Shown: one piece after another, positions 1 to 5,874 of the stretch
Layout: each line of letters starts with the position of its first letter
Position numbering within the stretch: the stretch's first letter is position 1
Assembly (NCBI GenBank): GCA_024650095.1
Contig: JANKMV010000011.1
Span: 1 to 11,534, forward strand
Direction: 5' to 3'
DNA from: Bacillota bacterium
Lineage (GTDB): Bacteria > Bacillota > Dethiobacteria > Dethiobacterales > Dethiobacteraceae
DNA: 11,534 bases
Notes under the pieces: model-generated
Database searches by the model: none
Told to the model about the DNA's origin: nothing
The model's input: only the letters and a program-made list of their open reading frames with translations
Position numbers and translations under genes: made by a program

Positions 1-676
1 CTTCAAAGTAAGGATCGGAGAAGAAGACACTTTCTTTACGTTCTTCCGTAATTGTCATGGCTGAAATAATCATATCAGATGACCCACCAACGAGAGAAGG
101 AATAATGCCATCCCAGTTGGTATTTTCAAGCTTAACGGCAAAACCCATTTCCGCAGCAATGGCTCGAATTAAATCACAATCAAATCCTTCGGGTTCATTG
201 GCTGAGTTGATGGATTCAAAAGGTGCATAGGCCATATCTTGTGCCACAGTGTAAGTAACATTTAAGCTGTTATCACTTTCCTCTACGGTATACTCCGCAC
301 CATCACCAAAGTAAACGTTGAAGATCTTGTCATAGACGCCATTTGCTTTAATGGCGGCCAAGCCATCGTTAACTAGCGTATGCAACTCCGTGTCTTCTTG
401 GCGCATGGCAATGCCATAGAATTCTTTTTCAAAACTATCATCACCAAACGCTTTTAAATTAGCCTCCTGATTGTTTCTGATGTACTCTAAAACAACAGGA
501 GAATCGGCTACGACAGCGTCAATGCCACCATTGGCCAGCTCCAAAAGCGCAGCTGGAGTAGATTCAAATCTTCTAACTTCACCTTTTTCTTCTTCATTTT
601 TTTGTCCACAACCAACTAGCACAACAGCAACCATCATCATGATAAGAATCGGAATCATCAATTTAAATCGTTTCAC
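1..676 (-). CDS. Solute-binding lipoprotein (SBP family 3) with rearranged domain order, 3' end outside window
   Basis: Extracellular substrate-binding lipoprotein of the kind that serves polar amino acid ABC importers. The GTG start at 676 follows an AGGGGG ribosome binding site; 225 codons are open to the window edge. Residues 1-22 form a signal peptide with lipobox LVGC and lipidated Cys23, followed by a short Glu/Lys-rich linker. Residues about 31-127 match the C-terminal half of a family 3 domain: RRFESTPAALLELANGGIDA, then a hinge with VVADSP, then FEKEFYGIAM and a final YDKIFNVYFG. A linker follows, and from about residue 140 an N-terminal half begins: YAPFES, GFDCDLIRAIAAEMGF, WDGIIPSL, MTITEERKESVFFSDPYF. 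The normal order is N-half then C-half, so the first domain lacks roughly its first 120-130 residues, or the protein is circularly permuted. No frameshift or stop is present. The substrate cannot be told. The gene is divergent from an IclR-type regulator. Confidence 0.85.
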   Translation of the reverse strand, partial: MKRFKLMIPILIMMMVAVVLVGCGQKNEEEKGEVRRFESTPAALLELANGGIDAVVADSPVVLEYIRNNQEANLKAFGDDSFEKEFYGIAMRQEDTELHTLVNDGLAAIKANGVYDKIFNVYFGDGAEYTVEESDNSLNVTYTVAQDMAYAPFESINSANEPEGFDCDLIRAIAAEMGFAVKLENTNWDGIIPSLVGGSSDMIISAMTITEERKESVFFSDPYFE

Positions 677-839
677 TTTCCAAAAACCCCCTATTTTAGT
701 ATCCCATATTTTATTTGACAGTTTACATTCGCTAAAATTGCTCGACATTCCTGCTTTCTGCAGAAAAAAACGTTACTAACTACACTAGTTGATGCAATAT
801 TTAGTCAATATCGTCGTTGAATTTGTTGCCTTCCTTCCG

Positions 840-869
840 TTGACAGAAACAGTTCATGCCATTTATAAT
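840..869 (+). promoter_or_regulatory. Sigma-A promoter for the IclR-type regulator gene
   Basis: TTGACA at 840-845 and TATAAT at 864-869 are separated by 18 bp, so both boxes match the consensus fully. Transcription would start near 876, about 100 nt before the start codon. For the divergent lipoprotein gene only a weak candidate is visible (TTGACT at 808-803 and TGTAGT at 784-779 on the minus strand, 18-bp spacer). Confidence 0.75.
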
Positions 870-885
870 AATTTTGCTACACAGT

Positions 886-900
886 TTTCATAATATGAAA
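886..900. promoter_or_regulatory. Palindrome TTTCATA-A-TATGAAA, possible operator
   Basis: Two 7-bp arms are perfectly inverted about a single A. The site lies about 10-25 bp downstream of the predicted start of transcription of the IclR-type gene, a position where a bound regulator would block transcription. IclR-family proteins commonly bind short palindromes and repress their own genes. That this site is used by the adjacent regulator is inference. Confidence 0.4.
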
Positions 901-962
901 GCGTTATATAAAAAAGTTCTTTTAATACTAGGAAATGTGTTCTGCGCCTGTTTCGAAAAACG

Positions 963-969
963 AAAGGAG
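963..969 (+). promoter_or_regulatory. Ribosome binding site that favours a TTG start at 978
   Basis: AAAGGAG ends 2 nt before the ATG at 972, too close for normal initiation, but 8 nt before the in-frame TTG at 978. The TTG is therefore the better start, although an automatic caller may choose the ATG. Confidence 0.6.
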
Positions 970-977
970 AGATGACG

Positions 978-1763
978 TTGAAGAAACCGCATGATAAACA
1001 TACTGTCCAATCGGTTGAAAGAGCACTGAAAATTCTTATTGTCTTAGCTGAAGCCGGGGTTCCGCTGACGTTAACACAAATTCGCAACTTAACCACGCTT
1101 AATATTTCTACAGCACACCGCCTTTTACATACACTAATGAACGATGGCTTCATTAGTCAGGATAAGGACAGTGGAAAGTATCTGTTAGGTTTGCGCACGT
1201 TTGAAGTGGGTCACGCAGCTTTATACTCAATGGATATTCGTACAACAGCGCGACCTTTTTTGCAGGAATTAGTAGATCGTTGCAATGAAACAACGAACTT
1301 GGCTATTCTCGATCAAGGTGAGCTTGTCTATATCGATCAAATTGAGTCTTTAAATATGATCAAAATATTTGCAAGGGTTGGCAGTCGTGGTCCTGCGCAT
1401 TGTACGGGTGGTGGTAAAGCTCTACTTGCTAATTTAACTGATCGTGAGTTTGATCGTTTTCTAGAACAGAAGACTCCGCTATGTTCATATACACCATTAA
1501 CCATATGTGATCCCATAAAGTTAAAAGAAGAAATTGTGCGGATACGAAATCGGGGGTACGCCCTTGATAATGAAGAACTAGAAGAAGGGGTGCGCTGTGT
1601 GGCTGTGCCAGTTTGGGACTTTGAAAATAAGGCCATCGCAGCAATTAGCGTGTCGGGTCCGCACACACGTTTAACGGATGCCTTTATTCAGGAACGATTG
1701 ATTCCGGAGGTTATGGCCGCAGCAGATAAAGTATCTGAGCGGTTAGGACATCGTAAACGGTAA
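978..1763 (+). CDS. IclR-family transcriptional regulator
   Basis: Cytoplasmic DNA-binding regulator of about 261 residues, the usual size for the family. Residues about 10-60 form the winged helix-turn-helix (SVERALKIL, then LNISTAHRLLHTLMNDGFI as the recognition region, then the wing GKYLLG). The rest is the effector-binding domain, with ARPFLQELVDRCNETTNLAI, the CTGGGKALLA loop and the family signature LDNEELEEGVRCVAVPV near residues 196-212. The start is placed at TTG 978 because of ribosome binding site spacing; ATG 972 adds two residues. The gene is divergent from the lipoprotein gene, so it may control that transporter and itself; the effector is unknown. No clear terminator follows. 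An imperfect hairpin at 1837-1861 lacks a T-tract on the plus strand. Confidence 0.93.
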   Translation: MKKPHDKHTVQSVERALKILIVLAEAGVPLTLTQIRNLTTLNISTAHRLLHTLMNDGFISQDKDSGKYLLGLRTFEVGHAALYSMDIRTTARPFLQELVDRCNETTNLAILDQGELVYIDQIESLNMIKIFARVGSRGPAHCTGGGKALLANLTDREFDRFLEQKTPLCSYTPLTICDPIKLKEEIVRIRNRGYALDNEELEEGVRCVAVPVWDFENKAIAAISVSGPHTRLTDAFIQERLIPEVMAAADKVSERLGHRKR

Positions 1764-1891
1764 GACTGTGAACTCTTCGTATATCCGGTCGTCTACTCTG
1801 CCACGAAACAATCCTTGTCATATATGAGGTAAGCAAAAGAGGGGATCAGTGATCGTCTCTTGGGGACGGAGTCGCTAGTATCTTACCCACA

Positions 1892-2287
1892 TTATGATAG
1901 ATGGAAGAAGCCTAGAGTAGAGACGCGGTCATATTCGCTTTCAAACACATCATTAAGATCGACCTCGAGGAGATGGCAGAGGGCGGTAAGATAAAACAGA
2001 TGGTTACCCAATTCTTCTTCAATGGTTTCCCTACAAGTTTCACATAGTTGGCCTTGCAAGTGTGAGTTCATATACTGCTGACAATCCTTCAACTCAATTT
2101 CTGAGGGACATGACTGTTTGGCAGCGTCCACAGTTAGGCAACCGCACGTAGTTACAGTTTTAGCTATGGAGCGGTTGACTCTACTAGTTGATTCCTGAAA
2201 CTTTGTCAAGCTGTCCAATATACTACGATGACGAATTAATAACTCGGAAACTTTATCTTGAAACTGGCCCACAATTTCGTTTTTCAC
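1892..2287 (-). CDS. Small cysteine-rich protein of unknown function, MazG-like C-terminal helix
   Basis: This protein has 131 residues and a GTG start at 2287, preceded by GAGGGGG with 8-nt spacing. It has no signal peptide or membrane segment and is probably cytoplasmic and mostly helical. It carries seven cysteines: C48 and C50 in TTCGCLTVDA, then C60, C69, C82, C85 (CETC) and C104, suggesting metal or redox chemistry. The stretch EEELGNHLFYLTALCHLLEV at about 90-109 resembles the EELGDxLFYLAALA helix of MazG-type nucleotide pyrophosphohydrolases, but the metal-binding Asp is Asn95 and no second acidic pair is visible, so pyrophosphohydrolase activity is doubtful. I recall similar short clostridial proteins being labelled DUF1573, probably because of the CGC motif; I cannot verify this. 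The gene is divergent from carD and has its own consensus promoter. The function is unknown. Confidence 0.8.
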   Translation of the reverse strand: MKNEIVGQFQDKVSELLIRHRSILDSLTKFQESTSRVNRSIAKTVTTCGCLTVDAAKQSCPSEIELKDCQQYMNSHLQGQLCETCRETIEEELGNHLFYLTALCHLLEVDLNDVFESEYDRVSTLGFFHLS

Positions 2288-2324
2288 AAATGTGTCCCCC
2301 TCACTAGCATTAGTACTCTGTCTA

Positions 2325-2354
2325 ATTATACTGATATTGGCAATTCATTGTCAA
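2325..2354 (-). promoter_or_regulatory. Sigma-A promoter for the small cysteine-rich protein
   Basis: On the minus strand, TTGACA (2354-2349) and TATAAT (2330-2325) are separated by 18 bp, a full match to both boxes. The predicted start of transcription lies about 30 nt upstream of the GTG at 2287. Such a promoter supports the gene being real and well expressed. Confidence 0.75.
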
Positions 2355-2437
2355 TGTGAGACTCAAAAAATGCAGACATTTCATTATAAAAATGCTATAA
2401 AAAGATCTAAAAGATGTAGAAATTTGTTACGTTTTTA

Positions 2438-2466
2438 TTGACAAGAAAAGTCAACTATGATAAAAT
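2438..2466 (+). promoter_or_regulatory. Upstream carD promoter (P1)
   Basis: TTGACA at 2438-2443 and TAAAAT at 2461-2466 have a 17-bp spacer. Transcription would start near 2473, so this RNA would run through the second promoter. Confidence 0.55.
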
Positions 2467-2475
2467 GCTTTTTCT

Positions 2476-2504
2476 TTGACTTAAGCTGGGTTATGTGATA
2501 TAAT
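2476..2504 (+). promoter_or_regulatory. Downstream carD promoter (P2), extended -10
   Basis: TTGACT at 2476-2481 and TATAAT at 2499-2504 have a 17-bp spacer, and TGA directly before the -10 box makes it an extended -10 promoter. The start of transcription would be near 2511, leaving a leader of about 24 nt that contains the AGGAGG ribosome binding site at 2522-2527. Confidence 0.75.
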
Positions 2505-2534
2505 GAAATATACGTCAACCTAGGAGGGCTGCCG

Positions 2535-3023
2535 ATGTTGTTTAATATAGGAGATAAAGTTGTGTACCCAATGCACGGCGCCGGTATTATTGAAGCGATT
2601 GAGGAAAAAGAGATCCTGGGTGCGCGTAAAAAATATTATATCATGAAGATTCCCATTGGTGACATGAAGGTTATGATTCCTTTAGATAATGTAGATCAAA
2701 TTGGTCTACGCGAAGTCATTAATGATGATGGTGTGGAACAAGTTTTTTCTATTTTAAAAGAAAACCATAGTAAGATGTCAACCAATTGGAATCGTCGTTA
2801 TCGCGCAAACATGGAGAAGATTAAAAGTGGAGATATTTTTCAAGTAGCTGAAGTAGTTCGCAATCTTATGTTCCGGGAAAATGAAAAGGGACTTTCCACT
2901 GGGGAGCGGAAAATGCTAGACAGTGCAAAGCAAATTTTAATCTCCGAACTTGTTCTCGCCCAAGAAACGAGCGAAGAAGACGTTGATGAAATTATCAGTC
3001 GTTTCTTTGTCGGTGCATCCTAA
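2535..3023 (+). CDS. carD: CarD/CdnL-family RNA polymerase-binding regulator
   Basis: This 162-residue protein has the usual size of the CarD/CdnL family, which binds the RNA polymerase beta subunit and stabilises open promoter complexes. Residues 1-60 form the TRCF-like RNA polymerase-interacting domain, starting with FNIGDKVVYPMHGAGIIEAI and including KKYYIMKIP and KVMIPLDNV. Residues about 65-158 form the helical DNA-contacting domain, with NWNRRYRANMEKIKSGD, VAEVVRNLM and GLSTGERKMLDSAKQILISE. The ATG is preceded by AGGAGG at 8-nt distance. The gene has two promoters and its own terminator, so it appears to be a single-gene unit next to the PIN/TRAM-ispDF operon, a neighbourhood seen in other Bacillota. 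The family assignment is firm; the set of promoters it acts on is unknown. Confidence 0.95.
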   Translation: MLFNIGDKVVYPMHGAGIIEAIEEKEILGARKKYYIMKIPIGDMKVMIPLDNVDQIGLREVINDDGVEQVFSILKENHSKMSTNWNRRYRANMEKIKSGDIFQVAEVVRNLMFRENEKGLSTGERKMLDSAKQILISELVLAQETSEEDVDEIISRFFVGAS

Positions 3024-3027
3024 CCTG

Positions 3028-3057
3028 AAAGGCATCATATTATTATGATGCCTTTTT
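3028..3057 (+). terminator. Rho-independent terminator of carD
   Basis: GGCATCAT (3031-3038) pairs with ATGATGCC (3045-3052) around a 6-nt loop and is followed by TTTTT. The preceding AAA can pair with the first Ts. It begins 4 nt after the carD stop codon. Confidence 0.9.
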
Positions 3058-3295
3058 GCTCTGTCAGGAAATTACAGTTTGCAAAAGCAAGCGTTATAAG
3101 GTATCAGTACTGCAAGAGTGCTTTGAGGAAACTGATGAAGGCACGCATCTCTTATGCCATGGAGTTATTTTTCCAAGCTGTAGTGGTAAAGAGTGGTAAA
3201 GGGTATATCATGTAAAAAAGGGCATCATATAAGAGTGATATGGCTAGCTGACAAAAAGAAAGTATGAATTTTTTGTGAATAGTGCATGAAGTTCC
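3058..3295. other. Intergenic stretch without a confident gene
   Basis: About 240 bases lie between the carD terminator and the next promoter. They hold a tandem repeat of GTGGTAAAG-like units (3183-3202), a second copy of GGCATCATAT (3221-3230) identical to the left part of the carD terminator but without a matching right arm, and a possible 26-codon frame at 3135-3215 (starting MKARISYAMELFF) behind a GAGG motif. None of these is strong enough to call a gene or RNA. Confidence 0.5.
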
Positions 3296-3325
3296 TTGAA
3301 TTTGGTAAAAACTATACGTTATAAT
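3296..3325 (+). promoter_or_regulatory. Promoter of the PIN/TRAM-ispD-ispF operon
   Basis: TTGAAT at 3296-3301 and TATAAT at 3320-3325 are 18 bp apart. The leader of about 85 nt contains CATTCGC (3348-3354) and its inverse GCGAATG (3377-3383), which could form a 7-bp stem ahead of the ribosome binding site. Confidence 0.65.
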
Positions 3326-3404
3326 AAGGTTGAACTATATATCTTTTCATTCGCTACGTCTTGAAGCTAGAGTTTTGCGAATGTCGCTCGTTCTACTACA
3401 GGAA

Positions 3405-3413
3405 GGGAGGTGA
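3405..3413 (+). promoter_or_regulatory. Ribosome binding site deciding the start at 3419
   Basis: GGGAGGTGA is a near-complete anti-16S match. The GTG at 3410 lies inside it and cannot be the start; the ATG at 3419 is 5-6 nt downstream of it, which is normal spacing. Confidence 0.75.
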
Positions 3414-3418
3414 ATTCA

Positions 3419-4513
3419 ATGATGCAGAGAATATTGCGAGTCGGTGCTTTATTTATTGGATTTGCCATAGGTTATCAACTAGTCAATACTAGCTTTTCCG
3501 CCATTGCAGCTTATGCTGGCGTAGAATCAACACCTATGACAAATATTGGTGCCTCGATTTTTGGCGGTTCTATTACTGGACTTATTGCTTATATTATTAG
3601 CCCCTGGTTAAGCCGTCTAGCAAAGAAGGTTAATGTTTGGATGAATACGGCTTTAAAGGCAATTCCCACGCAGGATATTGCTGTTGGGGTAACCGGGCTT
3701 GTTCTCGGTCTTCTGATTGGTTCTTTAATCAGTCTAGCTCTGCTCCGTATTCCCTTGGTTGGAAACTATTTAACCGTTATCGTTACTCTTTTTACAGGAT
3801 ACTTCGGTATGAATCTAATGATAACCAGAAAAGACGAAATGACTTTTCTAACCAACTTGTTTGCCAGGCAAGCGCGCGCAGCGGAAAGGGGTAATTTCCG
3901 TAGTGCCAAAATTCTTGATACGAGTGTTATTATTGATGGTCGTATTGTAGATATTACCTCCACAGGCTTTATCGAAGGTGTTTTGATTGTACCCGGTTTT
4001 GTGTTGGAGGAATTGCGCCATATTGCGGATTCATCGGATACACTAAAAAGAAACCGTGGTCGTCGTGGTTTAGATATCTTAAATAAGATACAAAAAGAGT
4101 CCCATGTACCCGTACAAATTGTGGAACAAGATTTTGATGATATTCCTGAAGTGGATAGTAAGCTCATTAAGCTTGCAAAAAACATGAAGGGGAAGATTGT
4201 CACCAATGATTACAATTTAAACAAAGTCTGTGAGCTACAAGGTGTTCCTGTCCTTAACATTAATGAATTGGCTAACTCCGTAAAGCCGATTGTGTTGCCA
4301 GGTGAGGAAATGGTCGCATTGATTGTTAAGGATGGTAAAGAAATGGGTCAGGGTGTCGCTTACCTTGATGATGGCACCATGATTGTCGTTGAAGGTGGTC
4401 GACGCTTTATCGGTGATACTGTGGAAGTCATTGTTACCAGCGTGTTACAGACGGCAGCAGGTCGGATGATATTTGCTAAACCTAAACTTGAAAAGATGTC
4501 TGGAGTTCGGTAA
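3419..4513 (+). CDS. yacL: PIN/TRAM domain membrane protein (YacL family)
   Basis: This is an inner-membrane protein of 364 residues, close to B. subtilis YacL, with a cytoplasmic PIN nuclease-like domain and a TRAM nucleic-acid-binding domain. About four hydrophobic segments lie at residues 4-22, 44-62, 87-109 and 115-133. The PIN domain covers about 163-285, with the acidic site Asp167 ([14 protein letters not shown]), Glu197/198 (FVLEEL), Asp246 ([10 protein letters not shown]) and Asp264 (VTNDYNLN). The TRAM domain covers about 290-350 ([20 protein letters not shown]). All four expected acidic residues are present, so nuclease activity is plausible; the substrate is not known. The ATG at 3419 is preferred to GTG 3410, which lies in the ribosome binding site; ATG 3422 is also possible. 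This is the first gene of an operon: its stop TAA shares one base with the ispD start. Confidence 0.93.
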   Translation: MMQRILRVGALFIGFAIGYQLVNTSFSAIAAYAGVESTPMTNIGASIFGGSITGLIAYIISPWLSRLAKKVNVWMNTALKAIPTQDIAVGVTGLVLGLLIGSLISLALLRIPLVGNYLTVIVTLFTGYFGMNLMITRKDEMTFLTNLFARQARAAERGNFRSAKILDTSVIIDGRIVDITSTGFIEGVLIVPGFVLEELRHIADSSDTLKRNRGRRGLDILNKIQKESHVPVQIVEQDFDDIPEVDSKLIKLAKNMKGKIVTNDYNLNKVCELQGVPVLNINELANSVKPIVLPGEEMVALIVKDGKEMGQGVAYLDDGTMIVVEGGRRFIGDTVEVIVTSVLQTAAGRMIFAKPKLEKMSGVR

Positions 4514-5199
4514 TGAGTGTTGCCGTAATTATTCCCGCGGCAGGTCTTGGCCGTAGGATGAAAGAAACTATAAATAAACAGTATTTGCAATTATGTGGTA
4601 AGCCGGTCGTGGCTCATACGTTGAGTGCATGCCTGGCAGCAAATTGTTTTACACAAATAATTGTGGTTGTAACTCCCGGCGAAGAAGAACTTTTTCGCCG
4701 GGATGTTGTTTTACCTTGGTTTCCTGCGCAAACTTTTACAATTGTCAAAGGTGGCCGGGAGCGACAGGATTCGGTTAGAAATGGACTCGCTGTATTAAAA
4801 GATGGGATTGACTTTGTCTGTATTCACGATGGAGCAAGACCTCTAGCTCAAGCTATGTTGCTTCAGCAATGCCTTGTCAAGGCAAAGGAGTGTGGCGCAG
4901 CCATTGCGGCTGTGCCAGTTAAAGATACCATCAAGGTTGTGGATGAAGCTGGGCAGGTAGTGGTTACACCCATACGTAGTCAGCTGTGGGCGGTGCAAAC
5001 ACCGCAGATTTTTCGGCGAGAATGGGTAGAAGACGTCCACCATCGTGCAGCTGAAGAACAAATTCAAGCAACAGATGATGCTTCTCTCTTAGAACAATAT
5101 GGCTTTCCCGTCTCTATCGTCAAATCAAATTATGAAAATATAAAAGTCACCACACCAGAGGATTTGATGCTGGCAGAAGCCATTTTAAGGAGGCGGTAG
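4513..5199 (+). CDS. ispD: 2-C-methyl-D-erythritol 4-phosphate cytidylyltransferase
   Basis: Third enzyme of the MEP (non-mevalonate) isoprenoid pathway; it joins methylerythritol 4-phosphate to CTP, giving CDP-methylerythritol and pyrophosphate in the cytoplasm. At 228 residues it has normal length. The N-terminal CTP-binding loop is [11 protein letters not shown] (residues 6-16) with Lys22 in [39 protein letters not shown] and [10 protein letters not shown] follow in the usual order, and the C-terminus has ATDDASLLE and [16 protein letters not shown]. All expected motifs are intact. The ATG at 4513 overlaps the preceding stop by one base (TAATG), which indicates translational coupling, and ispF starts 1 nt after the stop. 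There is no visible promoter of its own, so expression probably depends on the promoter at 3296. Confidence 0.97.
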   Translation: MSVAVIIPAAGLGRRMKETINKQYLQLCGKPVVAHTLSACLAANCFTQIIVVVTPGEEELFRRDVVLPWFPAQTFTIVKGGRERQDSVRNGLAVLKDGIDFVCIHDGARPLAQAMLLQQCLVKAKECGAAIAAVPVKDTIKVVDEAGQVVVTPIRSQLWAVQTPQIFRREWVEDVHHRAAEEQIQATDDASLLEQYGFPVSIVKSNYENIKVTTPEDLMLAEAILRRR

Positions 5200-5200
5200 C

Positions 5201-5674
5201 ATGCGGATTGGGACAGGCTATGATGTACATAAATTAGTGGCAGAGAGACCACTTGTGCTTGGTGGAGTCACCATACCCTATGAGCTTGGCTTGCTAGGTC
5301 ACTCCGATGCCGACGTGCTTGTGCATGCCATCATGGATGCATTACTAGGTGCGCTGGCACTGGGGGATTTGGGTAAACACTTTCCCGATACAGATGTAGC
5401 CTATAAAGGTATCTCTAGCATGAAGCTTTTAGAACACGTGATGGCACTTTGCCGCCAGCAGGGATATGAAGTGGGCAACATTGATGCCACCATTATTGCG
5501 CAACGTCCCAAATTAGCACCATACATACTATCCATGCGAGCGAACATAGCGCAGACACTAGCAGTGCCCGTTGACCGTATTAGCATCAAAGCCACCACCA
5601 CCGAAGGCCTAGGCTTCTGCGGCAACAACGAAGGCATGGCTGCCCAAGCCGTCGCCCTCTTGGGGTCAGGTTAG
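5201..5674 (+). CDS. ispF: 2-C-methyl-D-erythritol 2,4-cyclodiphosphate synthase
   Basis: Fifth MEP pathway enzyme; it cyclises CDP-methylerythritol 2-phosphate with release of CMP. The family is a trimer with zinc at each interface. The 157-residue length is normal. Zinc ligands Asp8, His10 (GTGYDVHK) and His42 ([17 protein letters not shown]) are present, as are His34-Ser35, FPDTD and [10 protein letters not shown]. The next motif, usually GFTGR-EG, reads GFCGNNEG: the Arg at position 142 is Asn, while Glu144 is kept. AGGAGG lies 6 nt before the ATG. The last codons (Gly-Ser-Gly-stop) lie within the left inverted repeat of the element at 5662-5874. The last 31 codons end in C in 19 cases, against 5 in the first 31, so the 3' end has a codon style unlike the rest of the gene. 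Confidence 0.96.
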   Translation: MRIGTGYDVHKLVAERPLVLGGVTIPYELGLLGHSDADVLVHAIMDALLGALALGDLGKHFPDTDVAYKGISSMKLLEHVMALCRQQGYEVGNIDATIIAQRPKLAPYILSMRANIAQTLAVPVDRISIKATTTEGLGFCGNNEGMAAQAVALLGSG

Positions 5675-5874
5675 AAGTTTTGAACTTTCGTACGTACTTT
5701 TTTGTCAATAGTGAATTTACGCTATCATTGGTAGGGAAATATTAATAATAAAAGATGGTGGGCGCCTAATTTCTAGGTAACCACCATCTTTTATTCCTGG
5801 TAGGAATATATCGCTTTAGGTAAAGCTGGTTGCAACAATTAATTGAGAAAGTTCAAATCTTCTAACCTGACCCC
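5662..5874. mobile_element. MITE-like element with 28-bp inverted repeats
   Basis: Two 28-bp arms (5662-5689 and 5847-5874) are inverse complements with one mismatch (T at 5678). The outer end of each arm reads GGGGTCAGGTTAGAAG going inward. Between them lie a perfect 15-bp hairpin (5747-5761 with 5781-5795), an imperfect direct repeat TGGTAGG (5730-5736 and 5798-5804), and small palindromes GCTTTAGGTAAAGC, GTTGCAAC and CAATTAATTG. There is no coding capacity and no clear target-site duplication. The ispF stop codon is inside the left arm, and the nadE stop codon uses the outermost base of the right arm. The size, terminal inverted repeats and lack of genes fit a miniature element moved by an enzyme encoded elsewhere. 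GGTCAGGT-type ends recall repeats linked to REP-associated transposases, but this link is only a suspicion. Confidence 0.65.
5747..5795. terminator. Bidirectional terminator between ispF and nadE
   Basis: AATAAAAGATGGTGG (5747-5761) pairs perfectly with CCACCATCTTTTATT (5781-5795). The loop can pair further through CCTA (5765-5768) and TAGG (5774-5777). The A-rich left foot and T-rich right foot give a T-tract in both directions, as expected between convergent genes. It sits at the middle of the inverted-repeat element. Confidence 0.75.

Noticed and set aside
471..779. 102-codon open frame on the plus strand
   Set aside because: It runs antisense through the lipoprotein gene and its upstream region, with no ribosome binding site and a low-complexity Ser/Thr/Pro composition.
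1837..1861. Imperfect 11-bp hairpin between the iclR-type gene and the small minus-strand gene
   Set aside because: It has a mismatch and a G-U pair, and no proper T-tract on either strand (only CTTTTG on the minus strand), so it was not called a terminator.
3132..3160. CTGATGA followed by a short stem GGCA/TGCC, resembling a hammerhead ribozyme core
   Set aside because: The required GAAA after stem II is absent (ATGG follows) and no enclosing stems were seen.
3348..3383. CATTCGC/GCGAATG stem in the leader of the PIN/TRAM gene as a possible riboswitch
   Set aside because: A single 7-bp stem with a 22-nt loop, with no known riboswitch motif and no terminator; could be chance.
5676..5700. CGTACGTAC and T-run after ispF as a simple terminator
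   Set aside because: There is no adequate stem before the T-run; the hairpin at 5747-5795 is a far better terminator.
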